A program made the position numbers and the translations under genes. Below, in pieces: positions 1-9,739 of a DNA stretch of 64,000 nt. The stretch comes from Mesorhizobium sp. WSM2240 (GTDB lineage Bacteria > Pseudomonadota > Alphaproteobacteria > Rhizobiales > Rhizobiaceae), in NCBI RefSeq assembly GCF_040438645.1, contig NZ_CP159253.1, positions 2,914,001 through 2,978,000 of the forward strand, read 5' to 3'. The notes below the pieces were generated by a model. It was not told the origin of the DNA. It was given only the letters and a program-made list of their open reading frames with translations, and ran no database searches. Position 1 is the first letter of the stretch. The number at the start of each line of letters is the position of its first letter.

Positions 1-248
1 GCCGGCGGCGCATCCTCGTCGGCGCGGGCGGCGTGCCAGGCGCGCCGCTGATCGGCTGCGTGGTCACGGCGGCACGTCGCCGAGCAGAAGCCTTTCGGTC
101 GTCCGGTTCGCTTCGGCGCCGGTATTAGCTCTCCGCACCGCTTACAGCTCCTCGAAGGTGCCGGCAGGCCGGGAATGTCCGGCTGGGAAGCCGATAAATT
201 TAATGGGTCAAAAACGGGAGAAATTCCCGGCTCAGTCTGCGCCTTCAT
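1..248 (-). CDS. Zinc-finger-like small protein, C-terminal end outside the window
   Basis: Reading the minus strand from the ATG at 248 gives an open frame of at least 82 residues that runs off the window start. It begins MKAQTEPGISPVFDPLNL and contains CKRCGELIPAPKR, then GFCSATCRRDH. This makes a CxxC...CxxxC pattern like the short treble-clef fingers found in many mobile-element proteins of Rhizobiales. The finger suggests nucleic-acid binding, but the substrate cannot be told. It lies 146 bases downstream of the HTH gene in the same orientation, so the two may share a transcript. No strong Shine-Dalgarno is visible before the ATG, so the start is provisional. Confidence 0.5.
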   Translation of the reverse strand, partial: MKAQTEPGISPVFDPLNLSASQPDIPGLPAPSRSCKRCGELIPAPKRTGRPKGFCSATCRRDHAADQRRAWHAARADEDAPP

Positions 249-394
249 GATCTAACCCATTGTTTTTGTTGAGCGTAGAGAGGAGGAGGGAGCAGAGAGA
301 GGCCCAAAATTCGCCGCGGCAAGGAAAAAACCTGCGAATGAGGGGGACGCGGGTCTGGGGGCGGACAGGGTTCCAGACTTTCGACCCACCCCCC

Positions 395-1246
395 TCATGA
401 CGCTGCCCCATCGCCGCCATCCTTCCGCGAGCCGAAGCGTTCGGGAAACAGGTGCGGATTGGCGAGCATGAAGGCCGTAGGGCGCGACAGCGCGGCCTTC
501 GTCGCTGCCGTCGTGTCCGCCCTTTCCGCGCTTGCTGGCGAGGCCAGCGGGCGGGGCGGCAGCGCCTCCCAGCGCCGCTCCCGGAGGTAGGCCGCGAAGC
601 CGCAGAAGTGCTTGCGGCCGATCGCCCGCGTCGTCTTCACGAACCGATCGATCTCAGCCACTGCGGCGGCGCGGTCGTCTGGTGTCAGCGCGGCCCACTC
701 GGCAAGCGCCTCCTCTCGGCTGTCGGCAAAGCCCGATGGCCAAGCGCGGCGTGCCTTCTCGAAATCGTCCTCGCGCGCACGCTCTCTCTCAGTATCGTTA
801 ATAGGGGTCGTTAACATTGGTGCCCACTCATGGGTGGGCACCCCCTGCCCACTCATGGGTGGGCAGGGGTGCTCATTGGTGGGCACCCCTGCCCATTGGT
901 GGGCACCCCCCTTAACGCCCTCATTTTTGGTCGTTTCGACAGCCTCGATTTTGTCGGGCTGGTCGAGGATCACGCGGTATTCGTGAGCGGTGTCCGCCCC
1001 GTTGTCGCGGGTGATGATCCTCTGTTCGAGGTAGCCTGCCACGACCAGGCGGGCGATGGAGCGCTGCACGGTCCCGCGTCCGCAACCGATCTCGCGCGCC
1101 ATTTTCACCTGCGATCGGCAGCACCAGCCGCGATTGTCGGTGTGCCGACCGAACAGGGCGATCACTTGAAGGTCGCGCCCCACGAGCGCCGGGTCGGTCA
1201 CGGCCGCGGCCGGAATGATGGAGAAGCGTTGGCGGCCGTGGCTCAT
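395..1246 (-). CDS. Helix-turn-helix protein, replication-initiator-like, of the integrated element
   Basis: 283 residues. The N-terminal part (about 20-95) reads as a winged helix-turn-helix: it has the segment MAREIGCGRGTVQRSIARL followed by VVAGYLEQRIITRD, typical of the helix_turn_helix_36 type proteins of phages and integrative elements. The middle (about 112-142) is low in complexity because it is encoded by four palindromic repeats. The C-terminal part (about 155-283) is charged and helical, with a segment like DnaT/replication-loader tails (RRAWPSGFADSREEALAEW). A fold plus internal repeats resembles lambda O, where the origin lies inside the initiator gene. Its ATG overlaps the stop of the small upstream ORF (ATGA), suggesting translational coupling. 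Function as initiator is inference; a transcriptional regulator is the alternative. Confidence 0.65.
   Translation of the reverse strand: MSHGRQRFSIIPAAAVTDPALVGRDLQVIALFGRHTDNRGWCCRSQVKMAREIGCGRGTVQRSIARLVVAGYLEQRIITRDNGADTAHEYRVILDQPDKIEAVETTKNEGVKGGAHQWAGVPTNEHPCPPMSGQGVPTHEWAPMLTTPINDTERERAREDDFEKARRAWPSGFADSREEALAEWAALTPDDRAAAVAEIDRFVKTTRAIGRKHFCGFAAYLRERRWEALPPRPLASPASAERADTTAATKAALSRPTAFMLANPHLFPERFGSRKDGGDGAAS
820..905. repeat. Four iteron-like palindromes inside the HTH gene
   Basis: Four related inverted repeats stand in a row: 820-841 (GTGCCCAC, six bases, GTGGGCAC), 845-866 (CTGCCCAC, six bases, GTGGGCAG), 869-886 (a degenerate copy ending in GGTGGGCAC) and 890-905 (TGCCCA, TTGG, TGGGCA). 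Their centres are about 25, 22 and 20 bases apart, close to two helical turns, so the sites would face nearly the same side of the DNA. A more AT-rich stretch (793-818) lies beside them. This layout fits binding sites for the encoded HTH protein, as in phage origins. Confidence 0.5.
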
Positions 1247-1500
1247 GCCCGCCGCCCATTCGCCGCTGAAATTGCCATCACGGCGTCATGTGCCGAGAGG
1301 CCAAACCGCCGCTTGAGCGCCGGCACGATCGGCCGCTCGCAGGTGCCGCTGTGATCGCGCAGCCAAGCCGCCGCCTCGTCGATCGACGCAGTCGTTTCGT
1401 GGCAAAGACCGGTCGTGCCACCGACCGGAAAGCTCCCCGCTAGAGTTTCAACTTTGCTGGTTTTTGCCGGCCGATCGACACCACGAGGAATTGAAACCTG
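1243..1500 (-). CDS. Small ORF upstream of the HTH gene, no canonical start seen
   Basis: The minus-strand frame ending in a TGA at 1243-1245 is open for at least 85 codons and overlaps the HTH start by ATGA. Its sequence looks protein-like rather than random: it holds PRGVDRPAKTSKVETLAGSF, GLCHETTASIDEAAAWLRD, and a C-terminal segment ending LSAHDAVMAISAANGRRA. No ATG, GTG or TTG occurs in frame until very near the end, and the frame stays open leftwards into the tRNA-Asp fragment. It could be a gene truncated at the attachment site, or one using an unusual start. I do not recognise the family. The extent given is the part that looks conserved. Confidence 0.35.
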   Translation of the reverse strand, partial: QVSIPRGVDRPAKTSKVETLAGSFPVGGTTGLCHETTASIDEAAAWLRDHSGTCERPIVPALKRRFGLSAHDAVMAISAANGRRA

Positions 1501-1523
1501 CGATATATTGGCTTTGGTTCCGA

Positions 1524-1573
1524 CCGGCCTGTCACGCCGGAGGTCGCGGGTTCGAGCCCCGTCACTCGCGCCA
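1524..1573 (+). other. Attachment site: 3' half of tRNA-Asp (GTC)
   Basis: The anticodon arm (CCGGC, loop CT-GTC-AC, GCCGG at 1524-1540), variable loop, T arm with GGTTCGAGCCCC and the acceptor 3' strand ending CGCGCCA (to 1573) match bacterial tRNA-Asp. The upstream bases do not form the acceptor 5' strand or D arm, so this is not a functional tRNA. In tRNA-targeted integration the intact gene is rebuilt at one end and the displaced 3' half stays at the other. The element should therefore lie to the left and the original downstream chromosome to the right. Confidence 0.75.
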
Positions 1574-1602
1574 TCTATTCAATCACTTAATTCAGGTGGT
1601 TC

Positions 1603-1644
1603 ATGAAAGCTCCGAACGGTCCGCGAACCGTTCGGAGCTTTCAT
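1603..1644 (+). terminator. Long perfect hairpin after the tRNA-Asp remnant
   Basis: ATGAAAGCTCCGAACGGT (1603-1620) and its exact reverse complement (1627-1644) form an 18-bp perfect stem with a six-base loop. It begins 30 bases after the tRNA 3' end, and is best read as the original terminator of the tRNA-Asp transcript. No long T tract follows, so it may act as a processing or bidirectional structure. Confidence 0.55.
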
Positions 1645-1741
1645 CGTTGTTGCAGACACATGGCCTCGGTCGGAGTTGGCCGGGACGTTCAACTGCGTTT
1701 CAGCCGGAAACGTCACGCAGCCCATCCGCGGAAATTGGGCT

Positions 1742-2269
1742 CTACGCCGTCGGTTCGTCAAACCCACTTCTTTGTTGCGAGTTCCAGAACCACAGGCCGA
1801 GCACCGCGCCGAAGAAGAAGGTATGGGCGATGAACTGCACGACCGGGTCGGCTTCCATGAACCACGGGAACGCGGTCGGCGCGATCACATAGAAATTCAA
1901 GAGCCACAGGGCTAGGCCGTAAATCAAGCCGAGGCCGATCAAGGCGGCCGCACCTCGTAGCATCGTCGCAACCGCGCCGAATATGAGCCCGTATATGATT
2001 GCGAGCACCATGTGCACGACAACACCGGCAAAACCTGCCGTCATAAGCGAGTAGCCGGGATCAAGGGCCGCCGAACCAAGAGCGATGGCGCCGATCATGC
2101 GCAAGGGCATGAAGAAAGCGTTGGCTCCCATCATGAATGCGCTCACCAGCATTTCGAAAACAGCAAATACCAGACCGGCGACGACGCCCGCCACCAGACC
2201 CTGCTGGAGACCCCATTTGATATCGCCTTGCGTCACGGGTGTATGGATATTCGCGGTAAGCCATGGCAA
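1742..2269 (-). CDS. Small polytopic membrane protein, unknown function
   Basis: About 175 residues with four or five hydrophobic segments: GLVAGVVAGLVFAVFEMLVSAF, then a segment around MIGAIALGSAAL, VVVHMVLAIIYGLIFGAVA, ALIGLGLIYGLALWLLNFYVI, and a C-terminal FIAHTFFFGAVLGLWFW. The frame is open much further upstream, but that part is antisense to the lipoprotein gene at 2448-2696 and is low-complexity. I chose the TTG at 2269 because an AAGGAGG stands just before it, though spacing is tight. A GTG at 2236 is an alternative. The ATG at ideal spacing from AAGGAGG (about 2260) belongs to another frame and would need a frameshift. Function not recognised. Confidence 0.5.
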   Translation of the reverse strand: MPWLTANIHTPVTQGDIKWGLQQGLVAGVVAGLVFAVFEMLVSAFMMGANAFFMPLRMIGAIALGSAALDPGYSLMTAGFAGVVVHMVLAIIYGLIFGAVATMLRGAAALIGLGLIYGLALWLLNFYVIAPTAFPWFMEADPVVQFIAHTFFFGAVLGLWFWNSQQRSGFDEPTA

Positions 2270-2447
2270 TGCCTCCTTCTGTTGGAGTGCATATCCGCAA
2301 ACAGGGAACGCCGGGGCGTATTGGCTGTTCCAGGTCTCAGCTGGTTTCACGGTGATTTGAATGAGCGGCCTCGCTGCCTGGCCCGCGGAACAATCGGCCC
2401 CATAGCAGGTTTGGTAGGCAGTCCAGGTCCAAAGAGGGAATGCCCAA

Positions 2448-2696
2448 ATGCGTAATATGCTAATCGCCGTGGCCACGGTGGCCGCCTTGACCGCGTGCAG
2501 CCAGACTGAAAGGGGTGCCGTGATCGGCGGGGCCACCGGCGCCATAGTGGGCGGCGCGGCGACTGGCGACGCCGGCGGAGCGGTGGTGGGCGGCGGCATT
2601 GGCGCGGTGGCTGGCGCGCTGATCGGCAACGCCAGCGAACCCGGCAAATGCTATTACCGCGATCGCTACGGCCGTCGCTTTATCGCCGATTGCTGA
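2448..2696 (+). CDS. Glycine-zipper lipoprotein (YMGG-like)
   Basis: 82 residues. The N terminus is a lipoprotein signal: a short hydrophobic stretch ends in lipobox LTAC with Cys17 as the lipidated residue. Residues about 24-62 form a glycine zipper (GAVIGGATGAIVGG, GGAVVGGGIGAVAGALIG), the pattern of small outer-membrane 17-kDa antigen/OsmB-like lipoproteins. The C-terminal tail is basic and ends CYYRDRYGRRFIADC with two cysteines. It is convergent with hupB, and the hairpin at 2749-2768 lies between the two stops. The family is usually linked to envelope integrity, but no specific function can be assigned. Confidence 0.75.
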   Translation: MRNMLIAVATVAALTACSQTERGAVIGGATGAIVGGAATGDAGGAVVGGGIGAVAGALIGNASEPGKCYYRDRYGRRFIADC

Positions 2697-2740
2697 GCTT
2701 GCTTCGGCTAGGCCATCGCCGTATCGCGTAGCGGATCGCA

Positions 2741-2768
2741 AAAAAGAAAAGCCGGGCGAACCCGGCTT
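2741..2768 (-). terminator. Rho-independent terminator of hupB (possibly bidirectional)
   Basis: AAGCCGGG (2749-2756), four-base loop, CCCGGCTT (2761-2768). On the minus strand the hairpin is followed by a T-rich run (the AAAAAAGAAAA at about 2740-2750 read in reverse), so it terminates hupB. It also lies just after the lipoprotein gene on the plus strand. Confidence 0.75.
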
Positions 2769-2796
2769 CTCGGACTGCAAACTTTGCGCAATCAAA

Positions 2797-3069
2797 TTAG
2801 TTGACGGCGTCCTTGAGGCCCTTGCCGGCCGAAAATTTCGGAACGGTGCGGGCGGGGATCTTCACTTCGGCGCCGGTCTGCGGATTGCGGCCGGTCGAAG
2901 CAGCGCGTTTTGACACTGTGAAATTTCCGAAGCCGACGAGGCGGACATCGCCGCCCTTCTTGAGTTCGCCGGTGATCACGGAAAACACCGCTTCAACGGC
3001 GGACTGCGCATCGCCCTTGGAAAGATTTGCCGACTCGGCGACCGCAGACACTAGTTCGTTCTTGTTCAT
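2797..3069 (-). CDS. hupB: DNA-binding protein HU-beta
   Basis: 90 residues, the normal HU length. It starts MNKNELVSAVAESA; the longer open frame upstream was dropped because AAGGA lies correctly before this ATG. The HU signature GFGNFTVSKRAASTGRNPQTG is present in the arm that inserts in the minor groove, followed by IPARTVPKFSAGKGLK. HU is a dimeric nucleoid protein that bends DNA and supports replication, recombination and transcription. It follows lon in the same orientation, as in most Rhizobiales, but lon's own terminator separates them, so hupB should have its own promoter in 3070-3200. Confidence 0.95.
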   Translation of the reverse strand: MNKNELVSAVAESANLSKGDAQSAVEAVFSVITGELKKGGDVRLVGFGNFTVSKRAASTGRNPQTGAEVKIPARTVPKFSAGKGLKDAVN

Positions 3070-3208
3070 AAAATTTCCTTCCATGAGAAAAACCGGGACA
3101 AACGACTCGACCGGCAGGAAACGGACTGTAGAAAGAACTGTTCCTCCAACCAAGCCGGAATATCACCGAAAGCCAAGAAAAAGCGCGGAATTCCGCGGTT
3201 TTTCACAC

Positions 3209-3235
3209 GAAAAAGCCGGGCGCGAGGCCCGGCTT
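3209..3235 (-). terminator. Terminator of lon
   Basis: AAGCCGGGC (3213-3221), five-base loop GCGAG, GCCCGGCTT (3227-3235). On the minus strand a TTTTT run follows the stem. It lies 67 bases after the lon stop, between lon and hupB. Confidence 0.75.
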
Positions 3236-3301
3236 CTTGGTTGCAGTGCACAATCGGCGGTTTTAGCCACCTTTACGCGTCCGAAGGGACGCCTGGGCCG
3301 C

Positions 3302-5716
<2,415 letters not shown>

Positions 5717-5992
5717 TGTCCAACCTTTCATGTCGCGGCCGCACATTGGCCAACCGCGAATCTCATATTAACGGCCGCGAACCGATCCGCCTATACGCCG
5801 AATGGCTACGGAAAGTTCAGCACGGATTTTGGTCCCGGCCCGACTGTTGGTTAGTTGGCGTCCGGTTGCGCAAAGATCAAGGGCAGAAACAAATACGTGC
5901 ACCAGCCTTGCAATTTTGCCGCCCTTGTTTTCATGCTTGCGGCGCTGGCAGTTTTTTCGCTTGGCTATGGTGAAAGTGTGACCGGAAGTGCC

Positions 5993-7306
5993 ATGACCGT
6001 TGATCGACGCTCGATACTGACCGGCGGCGCCCTGCTTGCTCTGGCCGGCGCGGCGACTGGCGCCGGAACTGCCGATGCTGCTTCTCGGGCGCAAGCCAGG
6101 GCTGTTCCGAAGGAGCTGAAGAACACAGCCGTCTACGTGCCTGGCTACTTTCCGGATCATGCATTCGCCAACGGCAAACCGCTCGCCAACAATCGGCGTT
6201 TCAACCGCGCCATCAAGGGCCAGGCGACCTACAAGATGTTGACGCGGGTCGGATTCGACGGCTCCATAAGGCAGACGCTGCTGCCGGTCGCCGCACACGA
6301 CGTCGAGGTTGCGCCGGACCGCTCGATCGGCGTTCTCTGCTCTATGGACGGCGAGCAGCATACCGCCTTCGACCCGGAGACGCTGGAGCTTGCGGCCCTC
6401 GGCCCTTCGCTCGGCGACGGCTGGCATGGCGGCGGGCACGCCGTCTATCTCAATGGCGGCAAGACGGTGATCCTCTCCGAGCGCGCGCCGTCGGTACCCT
6501 ATCAGGGCAAGCTCGAAAGACACTACGGCCGGCTTACGGTGCGCGACCCCAAGACGCTGAAAATCGCCGAGACCTATTCGACGCACGGCATCGATCCGCA
6601 CGACATCCGGCTGACGGCGGATGGCAAATACATCGTTGCGGCGAATTACGGCTCGACGATTTCTGCCAAGACCGGAAAATTCACCATCCCGCGCGGCGTC
6701 GTTCAGGCGTCGATCACCGTGGTGGAAGTGTCCAGCGGCAAGCTGGTCGACAAGCGCATCACCGGCCGGGACGAGACCGAGTTGCGCCACCTTGCCGCCG
6801 GACGGCTCGACCGCATCTTCGCTATCCAGGCGCGCTACGGCAGCGATCGCGACGACGCACGCCAGCTCAAGGGCGAGAACGTCGCCTATGAAAGCGACAT
6901 CACGACGGACCCCGGCTACAACTACATGTCGGCAGCGACGCTGAAATATGACGCGTCCCGCAACCGGCTCACCAAGATGGGCGACGCCGCCTCGACCAAG
7001 CTCATGCGGCACGGCCTGTCGATCCGCTACGATGAACGCCATGACGAGGCGATCGCCACATATCCAACCACGCATCATGTCATGGTATTCGATGGCGCCA
7101 CGGGGGCCGTGTCGAACAGCCTGGACACGCGTACGGTCGGCCTGCGCTATCCCGCCGGGATCACCTTTCTGCCGGACGGCAAGCACTACGCCGTCACCGG
7201 CCATTGGGAGAACATGTTCGTTTTCGAGCGCGGCACGCACCGGCTTGTGCGCGAACTCTGCCTCTATCCCGTGTTCTTCGGCCACAGCCATATCTGCGCG
7301 GTTTGA
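5993..7306 (+). CDS. Tat-type exported DUF1513 (beta-propeller-like) protein
   Basis: 437 residues from the ATG at 5993. The N terminus MTVDRRSILTGGALLALAGA looks like a twin-arginine signal (DRRSIL, then a hydrophobic run and AADA-like cleavage region), so the protein is likely exported folded to the periplasm. The body carries repeated propeller-like motifs, for example AAHDVEVAPDRSIGVLCS and HGIDPHDIRLTADGKYIVAANYG, which match the DUF1513 family. In other bacteria DUF1513 genes often sit near iron-uptake genes, but no such gene is here. It stands alone between clpX and lon on the opposite strand, an uncommon insertion in this block. Precise function unknown. Confidence 0.75.
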   Translation: MTVDRRSILTGGALLALAGAATGAGTADAASRAQARAVPKELKNTAVYVPGYFPDHAFANGKPLANNRRFNRAIKGQATYKMLTRVGFDGSIRQTLLPVAAHDVEVAPDRSIGVLCSMDGEQHTAFDPETLELAALGPSLGDGWHGGGHAVYLNGGKTVILSERAPSVPYQGKLERHYGRLTVRDPKTLKIAETYSTHGIDPHDIRLTADGKYIVAANYGSTISAKTGKFTIPRGVVQASITVVEVSSGKLVDKRITGRDETELRHLAAGRLDRIFAIQARYGSDRDDARQLKGENVAYESDITTDPGYNYMSAATLKYDASRNRLTKMGDAASTKLMRHGLSIRYDERHDEAIATYPTTHHVMVFDGATGAVSNSLDTRTVGLRYPAGITFLPDGKHYAVTGHWENMFVFERGTHRLVRELCLYPVFFGHSHICAV

Positions 7307-7313
7307 AATATCG

Positions 7314-7349
7314 GGTGCGTCCTTCGAGGCTCGCTTCGAAGGACGCACC
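7314..7349. repeat. Inverted repeat after the DUF1513 gene
   Basis: GGTGCGTCCTTCGA (7314-7327) and TCGAAGGACGCACC (7336-7349) form a perfect 14-bp stem with an eight-base loop. The sequence resembles dispersed 'GTCCTTCGAGGCTCG' palindromes that I recall from Rhizobiales intergenic regions. It begins seven bases after the stop of the DUF1513 gene and may also serve as its transcript end. Confidence 0.55.
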
Positions 7350-7350
7350 A

Positions 7351-7376
7351 TAAGGAAACGGCGCCCGAAGGCGCCG
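7351..7376 (-). terminator. Terminator of clpX
   Basis: CGGCGCC (7359-7365), loop CGAA, GGCGCCG (7370-7376), followed on the minus strand by TTTCCTTA. It lies 27 bases beyond the clpX stop. Confidence 0.6.
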
Positions 7377-7403
7377 CTGCAAACCACTATTATACTCTGA
7401 AGA

Positions 7404-8672
7404 TCAGGCGCTTACGCCCTTCTTCTCCTTCTCGGAGTAGATGTAGAGCGGCCGGGCGCTGCCGGTTACCACTTCTTCCGAGATCACAACTTCCTGCACG
7501 CCTTCCAGCGCCGGAAGCTCGAACATCGTGTCGAGCAGGATCGCTTCCATAATGGAACGCAGGCCGCGCGCGCCGGTCTTGCGCTCAATGGCGCGCTTGG
7601 CGATGGCCGAAAGCGCGTTCTCGTGGAAGGTCAGATCCACGTTCTCCATCTCGAACAGCCGCTGGTATTGCTTGACCAGGGCATTCTTCGGCTCGGTCAG
7701 GATCTGGATCAGCGCCGGCTCATCGAGATCTTCCAGCGTCGCCAGAACCGGCAGACGGCCGACGAATTCGGGGATCAGGCCGAATTTCAAGAGATCCTCG
7801 GGCTCGACGAGGCGGAAGACTTCACCGCTGCGCCGATCCTCCGGAGACGCGACGGTGGCGCCGAATCCGATCGAGGTTTTCCGGCCGCGATCCGAGATGA
7901 TCTTGTCCAGGCCGGCGAAGGCGCCGCCGCAGATGAACAATATGTTGGCGGTGTCGACCTGCAGGAACTCCTGCTGCGGATGCTTCCTGCCGCCCTGCGG
8001 CGGCACGGAGGCGACAGTGCCTTCCATGATCTTGAGCAGCGCCTGCTGCACGCCCTCGCCCGAAACGTCGCGGGTGATCGACGGGTTGTCGGACTTGCGC
8101 GAAATCTTGTCGATCTCGTCGATATAGACGATGCCGCGCTGCGCCCGCTCGACATTGTAGTCGGCCGACTGCAGAAGTTTCAGGATGATGTTTTCGACAT
8201 CCTCCCCGACATAACCGGCTTCGGTCAGCGTCGTCGCGTCGGCCATGGTGAAGGGCACGTCGATGATGCGGGCAAGCGTCTGCGCCAGCAGCGTCTTGCC
8301 GCAGCCGGTCGGGCCGATCAGAAGGATGTTGGACTTGGCCAGTTCGACATCGTTGTTCTTGGAGGCGTGGGCGAGCCGCTTGTAGTGATTGTGGACGGCT
8401 ACCGACAGCACGCGCTTGGCGTAGGGCTGGCCTATCACATAATCGTCAAGGACCTTCAGTATCTCTTGCGGAGTAGGCACGCCTTCGCGCGACTTCACCA
8501 TCGAGGTCTTGTTCTCCTCGCGGATGATGTCCATGCACAGTTCGACGCATTCGTCGCAAATGAAGACGGTCGGGCCGGCGATCAGCTTGCGTACTTCATG
8601 CTGGCTCTTGCCGCAGAATGAGCAGTAGAGCGTGTTCTTGGAGTCGCCGCCTCCGTTGCTGACCTTGCTCAT
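7404..8672 (-). CDS. clpX: ATP-dependent Clp protease ATP-binding subunit ClpX
   Basis: 422 residues, full length. The N-terminal zinc-binding domain has Cys17, Cys20, Cys39 and Cys42 (CSFC...CDEC). The AAA+ domain has Walker A GPTGCGKT near residue 120, Walker [10 protein letters not shown] and the [22 protein letters not shown] segment. The IGF loop that docks on ClpP is represented by SIGFGA. ClpX unfolds tagged proteins and feeds them to ClpP. The ATG at 8672 was preferred over a TTG three codons upstream. It follows clpP in the same orientation after 288 bases, so it probably has its own promoter. Confidence 0.96.
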   Translation of the reverse strand: MSKVSNGGGDSKNTLYCSFCGKSQHEVRKLIAGPTVFICDECVELCMDIIREENKTSMVKSREGVPTPQEILKVLDDYVIGQPYAKRVLSVAVHNHYKRLAHASKNNDVELAKSNILLIGPTGCGKTLLAQTLARIIDVPFTMADATTLTEAGYVGEDVENIILKLLQSADYNVERAQRGIVYIDEIDKISRKSDNPSITRDVSGEGVQQALLKIMEGTVASVPPQGGRKHPQQEFLQVDTANILFICGGAFAGLDKIISDRGRKTSIGFGATVASPEDRRSGEVFRLVEPEDLLKFGLIPEFVGRLPVLATLEDLDEPALIQILTEPKNALVKQYQRLFEMENVDLTFHENALSAIAKRAIERKTGARGLRSIMEAILLDTMFELPALEGVQEVVISEEVVTGSARPLYIYSEKEKKGVSA

Positions 8673-8960
8673 CTTTTCCAAGTCCTTTCAGTGCAACCCG
8701 GCCGGTCCTCTGGCTGAGCGTCTCCATACCTAATTATCGCGGGAATCAGCCGCTGCCAACCTCTGGCGCCCCGCAACGAACCTTGTACGAACACAATTCA
8801 GCAAACGATAATGATTCGCGGCACCCCAGCCTGAAAGCTAAGCCGCCGAAACTCAACATCGGCTTAACGTAGGTTGCTGTCCCCGCCGAGGGAACAACAA
8901 ATTGTGTTCGAATTGCCGCAGGGCATCAAAAACGCGCCAGGATTTCTATCGCCGGTGCGA

Positions 8961-9593
8961 TCAGACAGCCGGCGCGCCCTCGATCAGCTCGCGCGACGAG
9001 ATCACCTTGTCGATCAGGCCGAAGTCCTTGGCCTCGTCGGCGGTGAGGAAATGGTCGCGGTCCAGTGTCTTCTCGATCGTATCGTAGTCCTTGCCCGTGT
9101 GCTTGACGTAGACCTCGTTCAAGCGGCGCTTCAGCTTGATGATGTCCTGCGCGTGGCGCTCGATATCAGAGGCCTGGCCGGAGAAGCCGCCGGACGGCTG
9201 ATGCACCATAATGCGGGCGTTCGGCGTGGCGAAGCGCATGTCCTTATGGCCGGCGCAGAGCAGCAGCGAACCCATGGAAGCCGCCTGCCCTATGCACAGC
9301 GTCGACACCGCAGGCTTGATGAACTGCATGGTGTCGTAGATCGCAAGCCCGCTCGTCACCACGCCGCCCGGCGAGTTGATGTAGAGCGAGATTTCCTTCT
9401 TCGGGTTCTCCGCTTCGAGAAACAGAAGCTGCGCGCAGACCAGCGTCGCCATGCCATCCTCGACCGGGCCGGTGATGAAGATGATGCGCTCCTTGAGGAG
9501 GCGCGAGAAAATGTCGTAGGCGCGCTCGCCGCGATTCGTCTGCTCGACCACCATCGGCACGAGATTCATGGCGGTTTCGATTGGGTGCCTCAT
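8961..9593 (-). CDS. clpP: ATP-dependent Clp protease proteolytic subunit ClpP
   Basis: 210 residues. The catalytic triad is visible: Ser106 in [11 protein letters not shown], His131 in IMVHQPSGG and Asp180 in LDRDHFLT. The N terminus [19 protein letters not shown] matches rhizobial ClpP precursors, and the mature protein probably starts after residues near Met9-Met14. ClpP forms the tetradecameric chamber used with ClpX and ClpA. The 288-base gap to clpX (8673-8960) shows no further gene or clear RNA element. Confidence 0.96.
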   Translation of the reverse strand: MRHPIETAMNLVPMVVEQTNRGERAYDIFSRLLKERIIFITGPVEDGMATLVCAQLLFLEAENPKKEISLYINSPGGVVTSGLAIYDTMQFIKPAVSTLCIGQAASMGSLLLCAGHKDMRFATPNARIMVHQPSGGFSGQASDIERHAQDIIKLKRRLNEVYVKHTGKDYDTIEKTLDRDHFLTADEAKDFGLIDKVISSRELIEGAPAV

Positions 9594-9739
9594 GGATTAG
9601 CCTTCTTGATAGGGATTCCCGTGCCTGCAAGCCGGAATCGATCTGAATTGTCCCCTGTTAAATAGGATGTCCGCTCCGCCTTGTGCAAGGGCGGCTTCGA
9701 AGGTCCCGCCGTTAAGCTTGCCGCTTATCAAAACCGGGT

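Larger units (their letters stand above)
1..1573. mobile_element. Right end of an element integrated in a tRNA-Asp gene (partial)
   Basis: The segment ends at a 50-base copy of the 3' half of tRNA-Asp(GTC) that lacks the 5' half, the usual scar left at the far end of a tRNA-targeted prophage or ICE. Left of it lie genes of accessory character: a zinc-finger protein, an HTH protein carrying palindromic repeats, and a small coupled ORF. Right of it starts ordinary chromosome, with the tRNA terminator and then the hupB-lon region. The integrase and the other boundary must lie left of the window. Seen: the tRNA fragment and gene content. Inferred: element identity and direction. Confidence 0.6.

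Noticed and set aside
232..420. 62-residue minus-strand frame between the zinc-finger and HTH genes
   Set aside because: It overlaps both neighbours, has no family resemblance and an erratic composition; it looks like spacer DNA read as protein.
820..905. CRISPR array
   Set aside because: Repeats are short, nearly contiguous, and lie inside a coding sequence with no unique spacers.
1505..1573. Complete tRNA-Asp gene
   Set aside because: Bases before 1524 do not form a D arm or the acceptor 5' strand.
2270..2647. N-terminal half of the long minus-strand frame at 1742-2647
   Set aside because: It is antisense to the lipoprotein gene and rich in Ala-Pro-Thr from the glycine-zipper codons; only the later part looks like a membrane protein.
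5768..7387. 539-residue minus-strand frame over the DUF1513 gene
   Set aside because: No family features, and the plus strand has a Tat signal and propeller motifs.
8673..8960. Small gene or RNA between clpX and clpP
   Set aside because: No convincing ORF with a ribosome site and no strong hairpin with a T tract; most likely the clpX promoter region.
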